From Actinomycetales bacterium (GTDB taxonomy: Bacteria; Actinomycetota; Actinomycetes; S36-B12): a stretch of DNA of 64,000 bases. The notes below the pieces were generated by a model. The model had not been told where the DNA came from. It ran no database searches and saw nothing but the letters and a program-made list of their open reading frames with translations. A program made the position numbers and the translations under genes. The stretch spans positions 32,428 to 96,427 of the forward strand of contig WGLX01000022.1 of NCBI GenBank assembly GCA_016125355.1, given 5' to 3'. How positions within the stretch are numbered: position 1 is the stretch's first letter; each line of letters opens with the position of its first letter. Positions 16,356 to 25,095 of this stretch are shown here, in pieces.

Positions 16356-17222
16356 GTGAGCCCAACGGTCGCGGCGGTTGTCCCCACCTTCCGCCCCGAC
16401 GGTGCGCACCTGCTGAGCGTCGTGACCGGCCTCATGCAGGAATCCGTTCCCTGTCTCGTCGTCGACGACGCCAGTCCGTGCACGTTCGACAGGGCGCTGG
16501 CCTCGGTCGCAGCCGAGGGCGTAGGCGTCGTGCGACACCAGCGCAACAAGGGGATCGCGCGCAGCCTGAATGAGGGCCTTCGCTTCGCAGCGAGCTTGGG
16601 TGCCGAATGGCTGCTGACCGTCGACCAGGATTCGTCCCTGCCCCCCGGCCATGCTGCGGCGCTCGTGGAGGCGGTCGTCATGGCCGAGGACAACCTCGGA
16701 GACGGTCAGGTCAGTGCCGTCGCGGCCGGGGTGATTTCGGACGCCAGCGGCGCCCTCGGCTATCCCACGATCATGCGGAAGGGACTGCCCATCACCGAGG
16801 AGGTCATCCAGACCGGGACCCTCTGGCGCGTCGACGCGCTGTCCGCGACAGGAGGCTTCGATGAGCGGCTCGGCATCGACGCGGTCGACGCGGCGGCCTG
16901 TCTCGCCCTGCGGTCAGCGGGACGGGTGATCCTTCTGGTCCCTGACCGGTCTCTGGGCCATCGTCTGGGGAACTCTGCTCAGATCCGGATCCTCGGCCGC
17001 GTGGTGGTCTCATCAGGTCATTCACCGGAGCGGCGCGAGACCATCATCCGAAACCGACTGCGACTGTTTCCCGCCGAGTTCCGTCAATCCCCCCGCCATG
17101 CGCTGAGGACGCTCCGCCGGACTGCCGTGGCAACCGCCCTTGCCGTGAGCATCGAGGACGACCGCTGGGCCAAGGCGCGTGGGGCACTGCGAGGACTCCG
17201 GCCGGCGGGCCCCAAGGGATAG
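16356..17222 (+). CDS. GT2 glycosyltransferase, rhamnosyltransferase-like
   Basis: A 288-residue GT-A protein. AAVVPTFRPDG and VVDDASPC form the donor-binding strands, NKGIARSLNEGL is the usual loop, and LLTVDQDSSLPP carries the DQDS motif common in bacterial rhamnosyltransferases. GTLWRVDAL followed by GGFDERLGIDAVDAAACLAL matches the acceptor-side acidic region. A role in adding a deoxyhexose is inferred; RmlA and RmlC are encoded nearby, but rmlB and rmlD are not in the window. The GTG start has a leaderless-type -10 upstream. The gene is monocistronic and convergent with the next gene. Confidence 0.82.
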   Translation: MSPTVAAVVPTFRPDGAHLLSVVTGLMQESVPCLVVDDASPCTFDRALASVAAEGVGVVRHQRNKGIARSLNEGLRFAASLGAEWLLTVDQDSSLPPGHAAALVEAVVMAEDNLGDGQVSAVAAGVISDASGALGYPTIMRKGLPITEEVIQTGTLWRVDALSATGGFDERLGIDAVDAAACLALRSAGRVILLVPDRSLGHRLGNSAQIRILGRVVVSSGHSPERRETIIRNRLRLFPAEFRQSPRHALRTLRRTAVATALAVSIEDDRWAKARGALRGLRPAGPKG

Positions 17223-17228
17223 GGGTCC

Positions 17229-17255
17229 CCGGTTGCCTCCTCGCGGGGCGACCGG
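17229..17255. terminator. Weak hairpin between convergent genes
   Basis: CCGGTTGCC (17229-17237) can pair with GGCGACCGG (17247-17255) over 8 of 9 positions, leaving a 9-nt loop. It lies between the stops of two convergent glycosyltransferase genes and could stop both transcripts. There is no T-run. Confidence 0.35.
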
Positions 17256-17274
17256 TGACGGCTGCACACCCGCC

Positions 17275-18234
17275 CTACAGCGACGCGTCGAGGTAGGCCC
17301 AGGCCCTCCAGTAGGCGCCCCTGGCCCGGGATGACACGGGTCGAGCAACGTGCTGGGTTCGCGCCCAGGCGTCCAGGTCACGGAGTGCGTCATTGGACAG
17401 GGCAAGCAGGTCGGCGACGTGTTCGACTGAGATATCGGGATGCACCCGTGCGACCGCATCGGGCGCCCCCTCGGGATCCTTGCCGTCCAGCAGCCAGCGA
17501 TGCTCGTAGCGACGCCGGTTGTGGAACGCGAGGAAGTGGCGAAGGGTGGACCCCGTACTTCCCGAGCCAGCGTGCCGGGCCAGTGCAGAGGCCGTCAGGG
17601 CCACGCGCCAGCCGGTCGAACGGAGCCGCTGCGTGAAGTCGATGTCCGCGTACTGCACCGGGTAGTACCGCCAATCCCAGCCACCCGCGGCGTCCCATGC
17701 TTCGGACCTGATCAGCATCCCGCTGCCCGCGATGTAGTCGAGGTCGTCGGGAACCCGAAGGCGGTCGAGCCTCCGCGATCGCATCGGCCACCCCCGAACG
17801 ACGTGCCCCCCATCGTCCAGGTAGCCACCGCCCGAACGCCTGGCCACCCGTCCCTTGTCATCAACCATCATGGGGCGGACGCCGCCCAGTCCTGGATCCG
17901 CCTGCATCGCCGAGCGGAGCCCCTCGAGGCAGCCGGGCAGGATCGTCATGTCGTCCTGGACGACCCAGAGGTACTCCGCGTCGACGAGTCGCCGGCCGAA
18001 GGTCAGGCCGCCGGCCCATCCGAGGTTCACGCCCGTACGGACCGTCACGACCCGGCCGTCGCGCTCGGGCGGGCGATGGCCGTCGCCACCGTTGACCACG
18101 ACGAGAATCTCGAGGTCCTCGGAGCCTGATGAGCCCAGAAGGGACCGCACACACGCGGCGAGCCGCGGAAATGCTCCGAGGGTGGGCACCAGCGCGACGA
18201 TCGGTGCCGCGACGAGCGAGTCGCCTCCGGTCAC
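17275..18234 (-). CDS. GT2 family glycosyltransferase
   Basis: A 319-residue GT-A enzyme: IVALVPTLGAFPRL, VVNGGDG, NLGWAGGLTFGRR (the NxGxAGG loop typical of rhamnosyl- and galactofuranosyl-transferases), and LWVVQDDMTILPG with the QDD metal motif. GGWDWRYYPVQYADIDFTQRLR provides the catalytic-base region. Donor and acceptor are unknown. The GTG start overlaps the stop of the RmlC-like cupin gene (GTGA), so the pair probably works together. Confidence 0.85.
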   Translation of the reverse strand: MTGGDSLVAAPIVALVPTLGAFPRLAACVRSLLGSSGSEDLEILVVVNGGDGHRPPERDGRVVTVRTGVNLGWAGGLTFGRRLVDAEYLWVVQDDMTILPGCLEGLRSAMQADPGLGGVRPMMVDDKGRVARRSGGGYLDDGGHVVRGWPMRSRRLDRLRVPDDLDYIAGSGMLIRSEAWDAAGGWDWRYYPVQYADIDFTQRLRSTGWRVALTASALARHAGSGSTGSTLRHFLAFHNRRRYEHRWLLDGKDPEGAPDAVARVHPDISVEHVADLLALSNDALRDLDAWARTQHVARPVSSRARGAYWRAWAYLDASL

Positions 18235-18773
18235 CGGAACTGGGTGGGGAAGAACTGGCGCACGTCTACGGGGATCTCCGCGGTGTCGATGGGGAGCGTG
18301 CGTCGATCGGGGCTCTCGTAGTCGTACGGCATGGTCGGGAAGTTGATGAGGAAGGCCTCATCCGGGCCCACATTCACATCGGCGTGCCACACCCCCCTGG
18401 GAATCGTGAGCTGCCGGACTCCCTCTCCCGTGAGCATGACCTTCTGCACAAGCCCCGCGGTCGGCGAGTCCGGACGACCGTCGAACAGGACGACCAGCAC
18501 CTCTCCGGAGATGAGGGTGTAGCGATCGTTCTTGTGGTCGTGAACGCCCCATCCCTTGGTCGTCCCCGGCCGGACGGTGAAGCAGTAGGAGTACACGAAC
18601 GGTTCGGTCCAGTAGTCGTCGCCGTGGGTCCATACCTCGAAGACCCGGCCGCGATGGTCGACATGGTTGACGGGACTGTGCGTGCGCACGCCGTCAATCA
18701 TCACGGCCAGGCTCGACCCATCGGGCCGGACGGTGGCTACGTCGGGATTGCCTCGAAGATCTTCACCGCTCAT
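18231..18773 (-). CDS. RmlC-like cupin (sugar 3,5-epimerase family)
   Basis: A 180-residue single-domain cupin. [17 protein letters not shown] is the first cupin strand with its His, [17 protein letters not shown] the second, and [13 protein letters not shown] corresponds to the RmlC C-terminal region with its Tyr. The RGxHxQ motif of authentic RmlC is absent, so it may epimerise a different NDP-keto-sugar or act as an isomerase of the WxcM/FdtA kind. A genuine RmlC-type gene is at 34132. ATG 18773 is preferred because AGGAGG lies 10 nt upstream; the longer frame would run into the divergent promoter region. Confidence 0.75.
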   Translation of the reverse strand: MSGEDLRGNPDVATVRPDGSSLAVMIDGVRTHSPVNHVDHRGRVFEVWTHGDDYWTEPFVYSYCFTVRPGTTKGWGVHDHKNDRYTLISGEVLVVLFDGRPDSPTAGLVQKVMLTGEGVRQLTIPRGVWHADVNVGPDEAFLINFPTMPYDYESPDRRTLPIDTAEIPVDVRQFFPTQFR

Positions 18774-18835
18774 GACTGGCCTTCCTCCTGGGCCGCGCCA
18801 CCGGGATTCCCTGAAAAGCCCGTTTGGCGACTCCA

Positions 18836-18841
18836 TCTATA
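18836..18841 (-). promoter_or_regulatory. -10 box upstream of the cupin/GT2 operon
   Basis: TATAGA(T) read on the minus strand, about 63 nt before ATG 18773, is the closest match to a consensus -10 in this divergent gap. The AGGAGG site nearer the gene indicates a leadered transcript. Confidence 0.45.
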
Positions 18842-18858
18842 CCAGCGGAGCCGGCCGT

Positions 18859-18864
18859 TACGCT
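18859..18864 (+). promoter_or_regulatory. -10 box of rmlA
   Basis: TACGCT with a 6-nt spacer precedes ATG 18871, consistent with a leaderless rmlA transcript divergent from the cupin operon. Confidence 0.5.
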
Positions 18865-18870
18865 GCCCGT

Positions 18871-19737
18871 ATGAAGGGGATCATCCTGGCCGGGGGGACC
18901 GGCAGTCGGCTGTGGCCGATCACCAAGGGCGTCAGCAAGCAGCTTCTGCCGGTCTACGACAAGCCGATGATCCACTACCCGCTCGCGACCCTGATGGCAG
19001 CGGGGCTTCGCGAGATCCTGGTCATCACGACCCCGGAGGACTCCGAGTCGTTCTCCCGCCTGCTCGGTGATGGCTCGCCGTGGGGGATGACCATCCAGTA
19101 CGCGGTGCAGCCCCGGCCGGAGGGCCTGGCGCAGGCGTTCCTCATCGCCGAGGACTTCCTCGCCGGAGACCAAGCCGCCCTCATCCTCGGCGACAACCTC
19201 TTCTACGGCCCTCGGCTGGGCCGCCACCTCGGCGAACTGACGGACCAGGTGGGGGCGCATGTCTTCGCCTACGAGGTGGCCAATCCGAGGGAGTACGGCG
19301 TCGTGGAGTTCGACGAATCGGGCACGGTCATCTCGGTCGAGGAGAAGCCCGAGAAGCCGAAGAGCAATTACGCCATTCCCGGCCTGTACTTCTACGACGA
19401 GACGGTCGTCGAGGTTTCCAAGACGATCACACCCAGCGCACGGGGTGAGCTCGAGATCACGTCTGTCAACGACCACTACCTCCGGGCCGGCACGCTGACC
19501 GTCACCGTGCTCGAGCGTGGCACCGCATGGCTCGACACCGGCACGTTCCGGTCTCTGCAGGACGCCGGAGAGTTCGTCCGAGTCATGGAGGACCGCACCG
19601 GCACCAAGGTGGGCTGCGTCGAGGAGATCGCGTGGCGCAATGGCTGGATCACCGATGAGGAGCTTCGGGCCCTCGCCGAGCCGCTGCTGAAGAGTGGCTA
19701 CGGGGACTACCTGGCCCGGCTAGTGCAGCAGGCCTGA
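18871..19737 (+). CDS. rmlA: Glucose-1-phosphate thymidylyltransferase
   Basis: A 288-residue nucleotidyltransferase matching the usual RmlA length. [15 protein letters not shown] is the nucleotide-binding signature, then [29 protein letters not shown] (catalytic Asp) and [19 protein letters not shown]. It makes dTDP-glucose from dTTP and glucose 1-phosphate, the first step to dTDP-rhamnose and other dTDP-deoxysugars. ATG 18871 coincides with the family start; upstream extension is only the non-coding divergent gap. rmlB and rmlD must lie outside the window. Confidence 0.95.
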   Translation: MKGIILAGGTGSRLWPITKGVSKQLLPVYDKPMIHYPLATLMAAGLREILVITTPEDSESFSRLLGDGSPWGMTIQYAVQPRPEGLAQAFLIAEDFLAGDQAALILGDNLFYGPRLGRHLGELTDQVGAHVFAYEVANPREYGVVEFDESGTVISVEEKPEKPKSNYAIPGLYFYDETVVEVSKTITPSARGELEITSVNDHYLRAGTLTVTVLERGTAWLDTGTFRSLQDAGEFVRVMEDRTGTKVGCVEEIAWRNGWITDEELRALAEPLLKSGYGDYLARLVQQA

Positions 19738-19762
19738 GCCCCGGGCGCGACGGCTGCCTCAC

Positions 19763-19788
19763 GTGTAACGAGGTGTATCGTTGGTGTA
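19763..19788 (+). promoter_or_regulatory. Three phased GTGTA repeats, probable VapB(C) operator
   Basis: GTGTA occurs at 19763-19767, 19773-19777 and 19784-19788, spaced 10 and 11 bp, so all three sit on one face of the helix. The last overlaps the A of the vapB ATG. Ribbon-helix-helix antitoxins bind short repeats in this way; autorepression is inferred. Confidence 0.5.
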
Positions 19789-19991
19789 TGTCACGCACAA
19801 ACATCGACATCGATGACTCCGCTGTCGAATCCGTGATGGCGCGATACCACCTCACGACCAAGCGCGACGCGGTCAACTTCGCGCTCCGCATGCTGGCGGC
19901 CGAGCCGGCCACCCTGGAACAGGCACGGGAACTGCGGGGATCAGGGTGGCAGGGCGAGCTCGAAGACATGCGAGCCGCCCGAACGCCATGA
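19788..19991 (+). CDS. vapB: VapB-type ribbon-helix-helix antitoxin
   Basis: A 67-residue protein beginning SRTNIDIDDSAVE, a beta strand followed by helices (VMARYHLTTKRDAVNFALRM) as in VapB antitoxins that bind DNA as dimers. The C-terminal half (GSGWQGELEDMRAARTP) is the flexible part that wraps the toxin. ATG 19788 is used instead of GTG 19773 because the RHH strand should begin near the N-terminus. The stop overlaps the vapC start (ATGA), the classical arrangement that keeps antitoxin translated first. Confidence 0.88.
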   Translation: MSRTNIDIDDSAVESVMARYHLTTKRDAVNFALRMLAAEPATLEQARELRGSGWQGELEDMRAARTP

Positions 19992-20371
19992 TCCTCATTG
20001 ACACCTCCGCGTGGATCGAGTTCCTGCGCGACACCGGAAGCGATGTCTGCAACCGCGTGGACCGACAGCTCGACGGGCCGATCGCCTCCTGCGACCCGGT
20101 GGCCATGGAGGTGCTCGCCGGCGCGCGGTCGGACGCACACCTTGCTGATCTGCGAGGGCTTCTCGCTCGAACGACGATGCTGCCCACCCTTCCGGTTCAC
20201 TACGAGCAGGCCGCAGCCATCTACCGCACGGGTCGCCGCGCAGGATTGACCATTCGGCGCCTGGCCGACTGCTTGATCGCTGCAGTGGCCATCGATCACG
20301 GGGTCCCGGTCCTCCACGCGGACCGCGATTTCGACGCCATTCGCCACGTCACTCGGCTGGTCATCGGCTGA
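19988..20371 (+). CDS. vapC: VapC-type PIN-domain ribonuclease toxin
   Basis: A 127-residue PIN domain. MILIDTSAWIEFL gives the first catalytic Asp, VAMEVLAGA the conserved Glu, RLADCLIAAVA the second Asp, and LHADRDFDAI the last acidic residue, so all four metal ligands appear intact. Such toxins cleave tRNA or rRNA when the antitoxin is degraded. It is coupled to vapB through an ATGA overlap and converges on the Wzm/Wzt operon. Why it sits in a polysaccharide locus is not clear; it may stabilise the island. Confidence 0.9.
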   Translation: MILIDTSAWIEFLRDTGSDVCNRVDRQLDGPIASCDPVAMEVLAGARSDAHLADLRGLLARTTMLPTLPVHYEQAAAIYRTGRRAGLTIRRLADCLIAAVAIDHGVPVLHADRDFDAIRHVTRLVIG

Positions 20372-20390
20372 CGCGGCCGGCGCGCCATGA

Positions 20391-22076
20391 CTACCGGCGG
20401 AAGACCCGCCTCAGCTTCTGGGCGGCCCGGTAGCTCCTGCTCGACAGCACCGCTGACAGGGCGGCGGCATCCGCGGCCGCCGTGTCCGCACCGACGGCGC
20501 TCGTGGGCACCTCCGGCATGTGGATGATGCGTCCGAAGAAGCGGGTCAGTTCCCCGGCGAATCCGCGCCACGTGTAGGTGTCAAGGGCCTCCTCCAAGGC
20601 TTCCACCCGCGCCTCCCGCAGCGCCTCGTCCGACAGCAGCGCCACCAGATCGGCCGCATAGTCGTCGACGGACCAGCCCCGCGGCATGCCGCTGATCCCG
20701 GCGATCTCACGCAGCGGGCCGAAGTCCGTGAACACCGTGGGCGTGCCCAGGGACGCGGCCTCGTAGGGGACGAATCCGAAGCCCTCCGCGCTGGTCGGGT
20801 ACAGGACGACCGTGGCATGGGCCAGCAGCCATGCGCGGCTCTGCGACGAGACGTGACCGACCGTGTGAATGCGTCCTCGCAGGTCAAGGTGCCGCGCGAT
20901 GAGGTCGTCCTCCTGCTCCTTCGAGCTGCTGCTCTTGACGTGCAGTCCGGCGAGTACCAGGTCACAGGGCTGGCCCGCCTGCAGGGCCGCTTCCCACACC
21001 TTGATGGCGAAATCGCGGTTCTTGTGCTGGAAGTCGTTGCCCAGCACAGCCACAAAGCGCTTGCCCCCCAAGGACTTCACCAGCTCAGCGAGATCCTCGC
21101 CCGGCTCCTCAGGAGCCAGTTCCACGGAGACATGATCAAGTCCCAGCGGAAGGGCCAGCACTCGTTCGGGGTCGAGCCGCGGCACCTCCTCCAGCAGTCG
21201 TGCCGCGACGTCCGCGCTGATCGTCGTGATGCCGTCGACACTCAATGCGATCCGCCGTTGGAGTGCGCGGTAGGCGTGCCAAGCCTCCGGAGAGCCGTGG
21301 TATCGGGGGATGTCGTACGCGATCAGGTCCAGGTAGGTCGTCACCACCCGGGCGCCGAGCCGACGGGCGGCCGCGATGTTGCTGCGGCCATCGATCTGGT
21401 TCGGGTACCAGACGACGTCCGAACGCGGGGCGTCCTCCTCCGGGCCCAGCAACCGGATGCGCTCGCGATCGGCCAGGTGGGCGGCATACTCGGGCAGCTC
21501 GTCGAGGCCGACGAGGCGGATCTCGGTCACGTCCTCCTGCTCGGCCAGAGCCCCAAGCGCCGCCGTGGTGAGCACCTGGGCACCTGTCTCGAAGGGACCG
21601 AGCCAGGTCACGTCGACGGTGACCGTCAGTCGACCGGGCTTGGGGCTGTAGGCGCGCATCGCGAAGTGCCGCGAGGAACTCGGGTCGTCCGCCTCCCGCG
21701 CATCCACCTCGGCCGCGTGCCGGTGGCCTTCGGCTCGCAGCACGTCGGCGTCGGAGGTGATCCACCAGTCGTGCCACAGGCCACGCTCTGACGCGCGGCG
21801 GGCCCAGTTCTCCAGTCCGTCCTCGGCATCGGGATCGAACGCGCCGACAAGATCATCGAGATCCGCCGCGACGGCGATGAGCGCCCCGGCCGGGGCGGCC
21901 GCCCGCAGCCAGGAGCCGCTACGCGAGGGCCCCGGGACGAGCGACAGCGACGCGATCCGCGGGTCGGAGTCGATGCGCGACGTGAACTCGCCCAGCCGAT
22001 CCATGGTGAGCAGGGCCGGGTCCCCGACCACGGTCAGCGTGCGCCCCTTGCGCGACCGGATGACTTCTGCCGTCAC
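20391..22076 (-). CDS. GT4 glycosyltransferase with N-terminal extension
   Basis: A 561-residue protein. Residues 1 to about 145 form an extra domain of unknown role (GRTLTVVGDPALLTMDRL). A GT-B module follows: VDVTWLGPFETGAQVLT at about 155-171, TYLDLIAYDIPRYHGS, FVAVLGNDFQHKNRDF, and the catalytic SAEGFGFVPYEAASLGTPTV (E-x7-E). The tail SYRAAQKLRRVFRR is a basic amphipathic end like those on other glycosyltransferases in this window. It is the last gene of the wzm-wzt operon and overlaps the tandem GT2 gene by 4 bp. Confidence 0.83.
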   Translation of the reverse strand: MTAEVIRSRKGRTLTVVGDPALLTMDRLGEFTSRIDSDPRIASLSLVPGPSRSGSWLRAAAPAGALIAVAADLDDLVGAFDPDAEDGLENWARRASERGLWHDWWITSDADVLRAEGHRHAAEVDAREADDPSSSRHFAMRAYSPKPGRLTVTVDVTWLGPFETGAQVLTTAALGALAEQEDVTEIRLVGLDELPEYAAHLADRERIRLLGPEEDAPRSDVVWYPNQIDGRSNIAAARRLGARVVTTYLDLIAYDIPRYHGSPEAWHAYRALQRRIALSVDGITTISADVAARLLEEVPRLDPERVLALPLGLDHVSVELAPEEPGEDLAELVKSLGGKRFVAVLGNDFQHKNRDFAIKVWEAALQAGQPCDLVLAGLHVKSSSSKEQEDDLIARHLDLRGRIHTVGHVSSQSRAWLLAHATVVLYPTSAEGFGFVPYEAASLGTPTVFTDFGPLREIAGISGMPRGWSVDDYAADLVALLSDEALREARVEALEEALDTYTWRGFAGELTRFFGRIIHMPEVPTSAVGADTAAADAAALSAVLSSRSYRAAQKLRRVFRR

Positions 22077-23812
22077 AGCGCCTCGTAGATCCGTGCGAGC
22101 TGCTGATTGAGGGATGGCGAGTAGTACGGGTCAATCGGGTACTCGGCGGTCCAGCGGCTGCGGAACAGCTCAGCCTCCGCGGGATCCGACTTCTTGCGAG
22201 CCATGGTCGCACCCTCGTGGTGAGTGAAGTGGGCGTACGGCGTCCACGCTACGCGATGGCCGGCATGGTGGGCCCGCAGGCAGAAGTCCACGTCATTAAA
22301 GTCCTTGGCGAACGCGTGGTCGAAACCGCCGATCTCGTCGAAGACCTCGGCGTCGACCAGCATGGCCGCGGCCGTGACAGCCAGGTAGTTCCGCGGGGTG
22401 AGGGTCGAACCGAAGTAGCCGGGGTCCTTGCCTGGTTTCGCGATCCAGCAATGGGTAGGGCCGCTCGGCAGCAGAACAATGCCGACGTGCTGCAGTCGTC
22501 CGTCGGGGTAGGTGAGCTTGCAGCCGACGATGCCCACGCCCTCGATCTGCCCGAGCTCGAGCATTCGGGTCACCGGATCGGGCTCGGCCACAGTCGTGTC
22601 GTCATTCAGGAGCAGCAGGTAGTCGCCGGATGCCGCAGCGCGGCCGGTGTTGATGGCGTCGGAGAAGTTGAAGGCGTCCGTCTCGTAGACGACGTGCTTC
22701 AGAACGTGCCGCTCCGGGACATCCACCTGCACGTCGGGAATCACGCCGGTCGTGACGACGACGACCTCGAGCCGCGTCTGCGACTCCCGCGCGAAGAGCG
22801 AACGGACGGCGTCGTCGACGAATCGACCCGCTCCGCTCAGGTTGGGAGTGCCGATGGTCGGGATGATCACGGACACCAACGGATCCTCGATGAGCCTCGG
22901 ATGCACCTCATTGAGGCCGGGCACGCGACTGGGCGAGACCTCGCCGCCACCGAACGTGCGATCGAGGTGGTCGGCCTGCGCTCGCGCGGCAGCGTCCTGT
23001 GCCCACGGCTTCGCGTCGATGGTGAGCGCGGTCGACTCGCTCCACGCGCGCCAGTGGTAGTACGGGCGTGGCAGGTGCACGACCCGGCGAAGCCGCGGCA
23101 GCAGCCGCAGGGCCAGGTCGAAGTCCTGCCCGCCGTCCATCTCCGTGCGCAGGCCGCCCACCTCGCGCACGTCGCTGGTGCGGAACACCGTGAAGTGGCA
23201 GAGGTACATCTGGGTGAGCAGCAGTTCCGGGGAGAAGTCGGGCTTGCAGTAGAGCTCGAAGTGCTCGCCGCGACCGTTCACCTTGTCCTCGTCGGAGTAC
23301 ACGGCGTCCGGACGCTCTGACCCCCCGATGGCATGGGAGAACGCCTCGATGCAGCGGGCCTCCAGGACATCGTCATGATCGAGCATGCCCACGTACTCGC
23401 CGCGCGCTTCGGCGAGTGCGGCATTGAGGGCCGACGAGATACCGCCGTTCTCCTTGCTGATCACCGTGATCCGGGCGTCGTCACGGTGGGCTTCGGCGAA
23501 GGCGGCCAGGTAGTCGTTGACGTCCGTCTTCGTGGACCCGTCGTTCGCGACCACCAGCTGCCAGTTGCGTGCCTGCTGGGCCAGCACCGACTCCAGGCAC
23601 TCGGTGAGGAAGCCGAGCGGCGGGTTGTAGACCGGGACGATGACGGAGATGGTCACGTCGTGGTCGGTCGACCCGGGAGCGACGGCAGCGCCCTCAGCGA
23701 GCCACGCCTTGTACTGCTTGCCGATGTTGCGCTCGTAGACCTTGCGCTTGATCCAGCGCTTGACGCGCCCGGCGCGACGCTTCGCCTTGATGAGCGGATT
23801 CGACTCCTTCAT
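22073..23812 (-). CDS. Tandem GT2 glycosyltransferase
   Basis: A 579-residue protein with two GT-A modules. The first starts at ISVIVPVYNPPLGFL (about residue 55) with VANDGSTKTD and GMLDHDDVLE. The second starts at VSVIIPTIGTPNL with LLLLNDDTTVAEP, then GGFDHAFAKDFNDVDFCLR. The N-terminus is strongly basic (KAKRRAGRVKRWIKRKVYER) and may bind the membrane. Two active sites could add successive sugars. ATG 23812 follows the wzt stop by 7 bp; a longer frame runs through wzt and is rejected. It lies in the wzm-wzt operon. Confidence 0.85.
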   Translation of the reverse strand: MKESNPLIKAKRRAGRVKRWIKRKVYERNIGKQYKAWLAEGAAVAPGSTDHDVTISVIVPVYNPPLGFLTECLESVLAQQARNWQLVVANDGSTKTDVNDYLAAFAEAHRDDARITVISKENGGISSALNAALAEARGEYVGMLDHDDVLEARCIEAFSHAIGGSERPDAVYSDEDKVNGRGEHFELYCKPDFSPELLLTQMYLCHFTVFRTSDVREVGGLRTEMDGGQDFDLALRLLPRLRRVVHLPRPYYHWRAWSESTALTIDAKPWAQDAAARAQADHLDRTFGGGEVSPSRVPGLNEVHPRLIEDPLVSVIIPTIGTPNLSGAGRFVDDAVRSLFARESQTRLEVVVVTTGVIPDVQVDVPERHVLKHVVYETDAFNFSDAINTGRAAASGDYLLLLNDDTTVAEPDPVTRMLELGQIEGVGIVGCKLTYPDGRLQHVGIVLLPSGPTHCWIAKPGKDPGYFGSTLTPRNYLAVTAAAMLVDAEVFDEIGGFDHAFAKDFNDVDFCLRAHHAGHRVAWTPYAHFTHHEGATMARKKSDPAEAELFRSRWTAEYPIDPYYSPSLNQQLARIYEAL

Positions 23813-23819
23813 CGCGGGC

Positions 23820-25052
23820 TCACTCGAAGGTGACCTCGATGGGCAGCTCGACCAGTCCCTGGCCGATCTCGCCCCGCGGGCTGCGGACCGCGAACTCCAC
23901 CGCGTCGTTCCAGGAGTCGAGGAGCCGCGATCCGGTGTAGTCGAAGATATCGATGTGGACGCGGTAGCGGCCCGGCAGCAGGGGGTTGTCCGGCACCGCC
24001 ATGCGCACGGTGTGGTCACCCTGGATGGTTCCGAAGTCGATCCCCCAGCGATGGTTGCTGAGCATGGTGACGAGCGTCCCCGAGTCATGCTGCAGGGCCA
24101 CGCGGACGTTCGGGCCGAGCACCGACTCGGGCGCCGTGATGCCGATCTGCACGGCGAAGGTGGTCCCTGTCTCGGCGTGTGAGATAGCCGTGCCTCCGGC
24201 GTCGGTCACCTGGGCGCTGACGGCCCGAACGGTCTGGTCTCCCGCCCGTACGGCCTCGTCCTCGCGGACCGCCGACACGAGCGGATTGCGGGCCGCCTCC
24301 TCGGCGTTCACCTTGCGGAGGTATGCCGCGATGGTCTCGACCGCGGGACCGTGCTGCTGCATCTGGCCGCGCTCGAGCCACGCGACCTCGTCGCACAGTC
24401 CCTCCAGCTGCCCGAGCCCATGGCTGACGACGATGATCGTCTTGCCGGCCCTTCGCAGCGAGTACAGGTGGTCGAAGCACTTGCGCTGGAACTCCTCGTC
24501 GCCGACGGCGAGCACCTCGTCGACGAGGAGAACGTCCGGCTTCATGTGCACGGCGACGGAGAAGCCCAGCCGGACGTACATGCCGCTGGAGTAGTGCTTG
24601 ACGGGGTCGTTGATGAACTCGTTGAGGCCGCTGAAGTCGATGATCTCGTCGGTGACGGCGGCGATCTCCTTGCGCGACAGTCCGAGGATCGAACCGTTGA
24701 GTGCGATGTTCTCGCGGCCGGTCATGTCCGGGTGGAAGCCGGCGCCGAGCTCGATGAGGGCGGCCACGCGACCCTGCGTGGCGATCGAGCCCTCCGTGGG
24801 CCGATAGATGCCGCCGATCATCTTGAGCAGCGTGGACTTCCCCGAGCCGTTGTGCCCGATGAGGCCGTAGACCGCGCCCTGGGGAATCCGCAGGCTGACA
24901 TCCCGAACCGCCCAGAAGTCCTGGGTGTTCTTCGCCTTGCCGCGAACGATGCGCTCCTTCAGCGAGTTCCGTCGATCCGCATGCCGCAGGAACCGCTTTC
25001 CGACGCCCTGGACGTCGACGGCGTACTCGTGAGTACCGGCCATCGGACTCAT
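23820..25052 (-). CDS. wzt: Polysaccharide ABC transporter ATP-binding protein with Wzt C-terminal domain
   Basis: A 410-residue protein. The ATPase domain has Walker A GHNGSGKST, signature YSSGMYVRLGFS, and Walker B VLLVDEVLAVGDE, all intact. Residues about 280-410 form an additional domain (beta-rich, GTTFAVQIGITAPE, GRYRVHIDIFDYTGS) as in Wzt proteins that recognise the modified end of the glycan. It powers export of the lipid-linked polymer with the permease encoded just upstream. The ATG at 25052 has GGAGG 9 nt before it. A cap-recognising domain agrees with FkbM methyltransferase activity nearby. Confidence 0.93.
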   Translation of the reverse strand: MSPMAGTHEYAVDVQGVGKRFLRHADRRNSLKERIVRGKAKNTQDFWAVRDVSLRIPQGAVYGLIGHNGSGKSTLLKMIGGIYRPTEGSIATQGRVAALIELGAGFHPDMTGRENIALNGSILGLSRKEIAAVTDEIIDFSGLNEFINDPVKHYSSGMYVRLGFSVAVHMKPDVLLVDEVLAVGDEEFQRKCFDHLYSLRRAGKTIIVVSHGLGQLEGLCDEVAWLERGQMQQHGPAVETIAAYLRKVNAEEAARNPLVSAVREDEAVRAGDQTVRAVSAQVTDAGGTAISHAETGTTFAVQIGITAPESVLGPNVRVALQHDSGTLVTMLSNHRWGIDFGTIQGDHTVRMAVPDNPLLPGRYRVHIDIFDYTGSRLLDSWNDAVEFAVRSPRGEIGQGLVELPIEVTFE

Positions 25053-25095
25053 GGTGCCGATCCTCCGGGGCTCGCTGCGCTCACTCCTCGTCTCG

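Noticed and set aside
15298..16365. Longer gmd start at 16365
   Set aside because: The TTG at 16302 has AGGAGG upstream and matches the family start; the extension overlaps the divergent gene and its promoter.
19773..19991. GTG 19773 as vapB start
   Set aside because: It lies inside the phased GTGTA repeats and would add five residues before the RHH strand; ATG 19788 fits the family.
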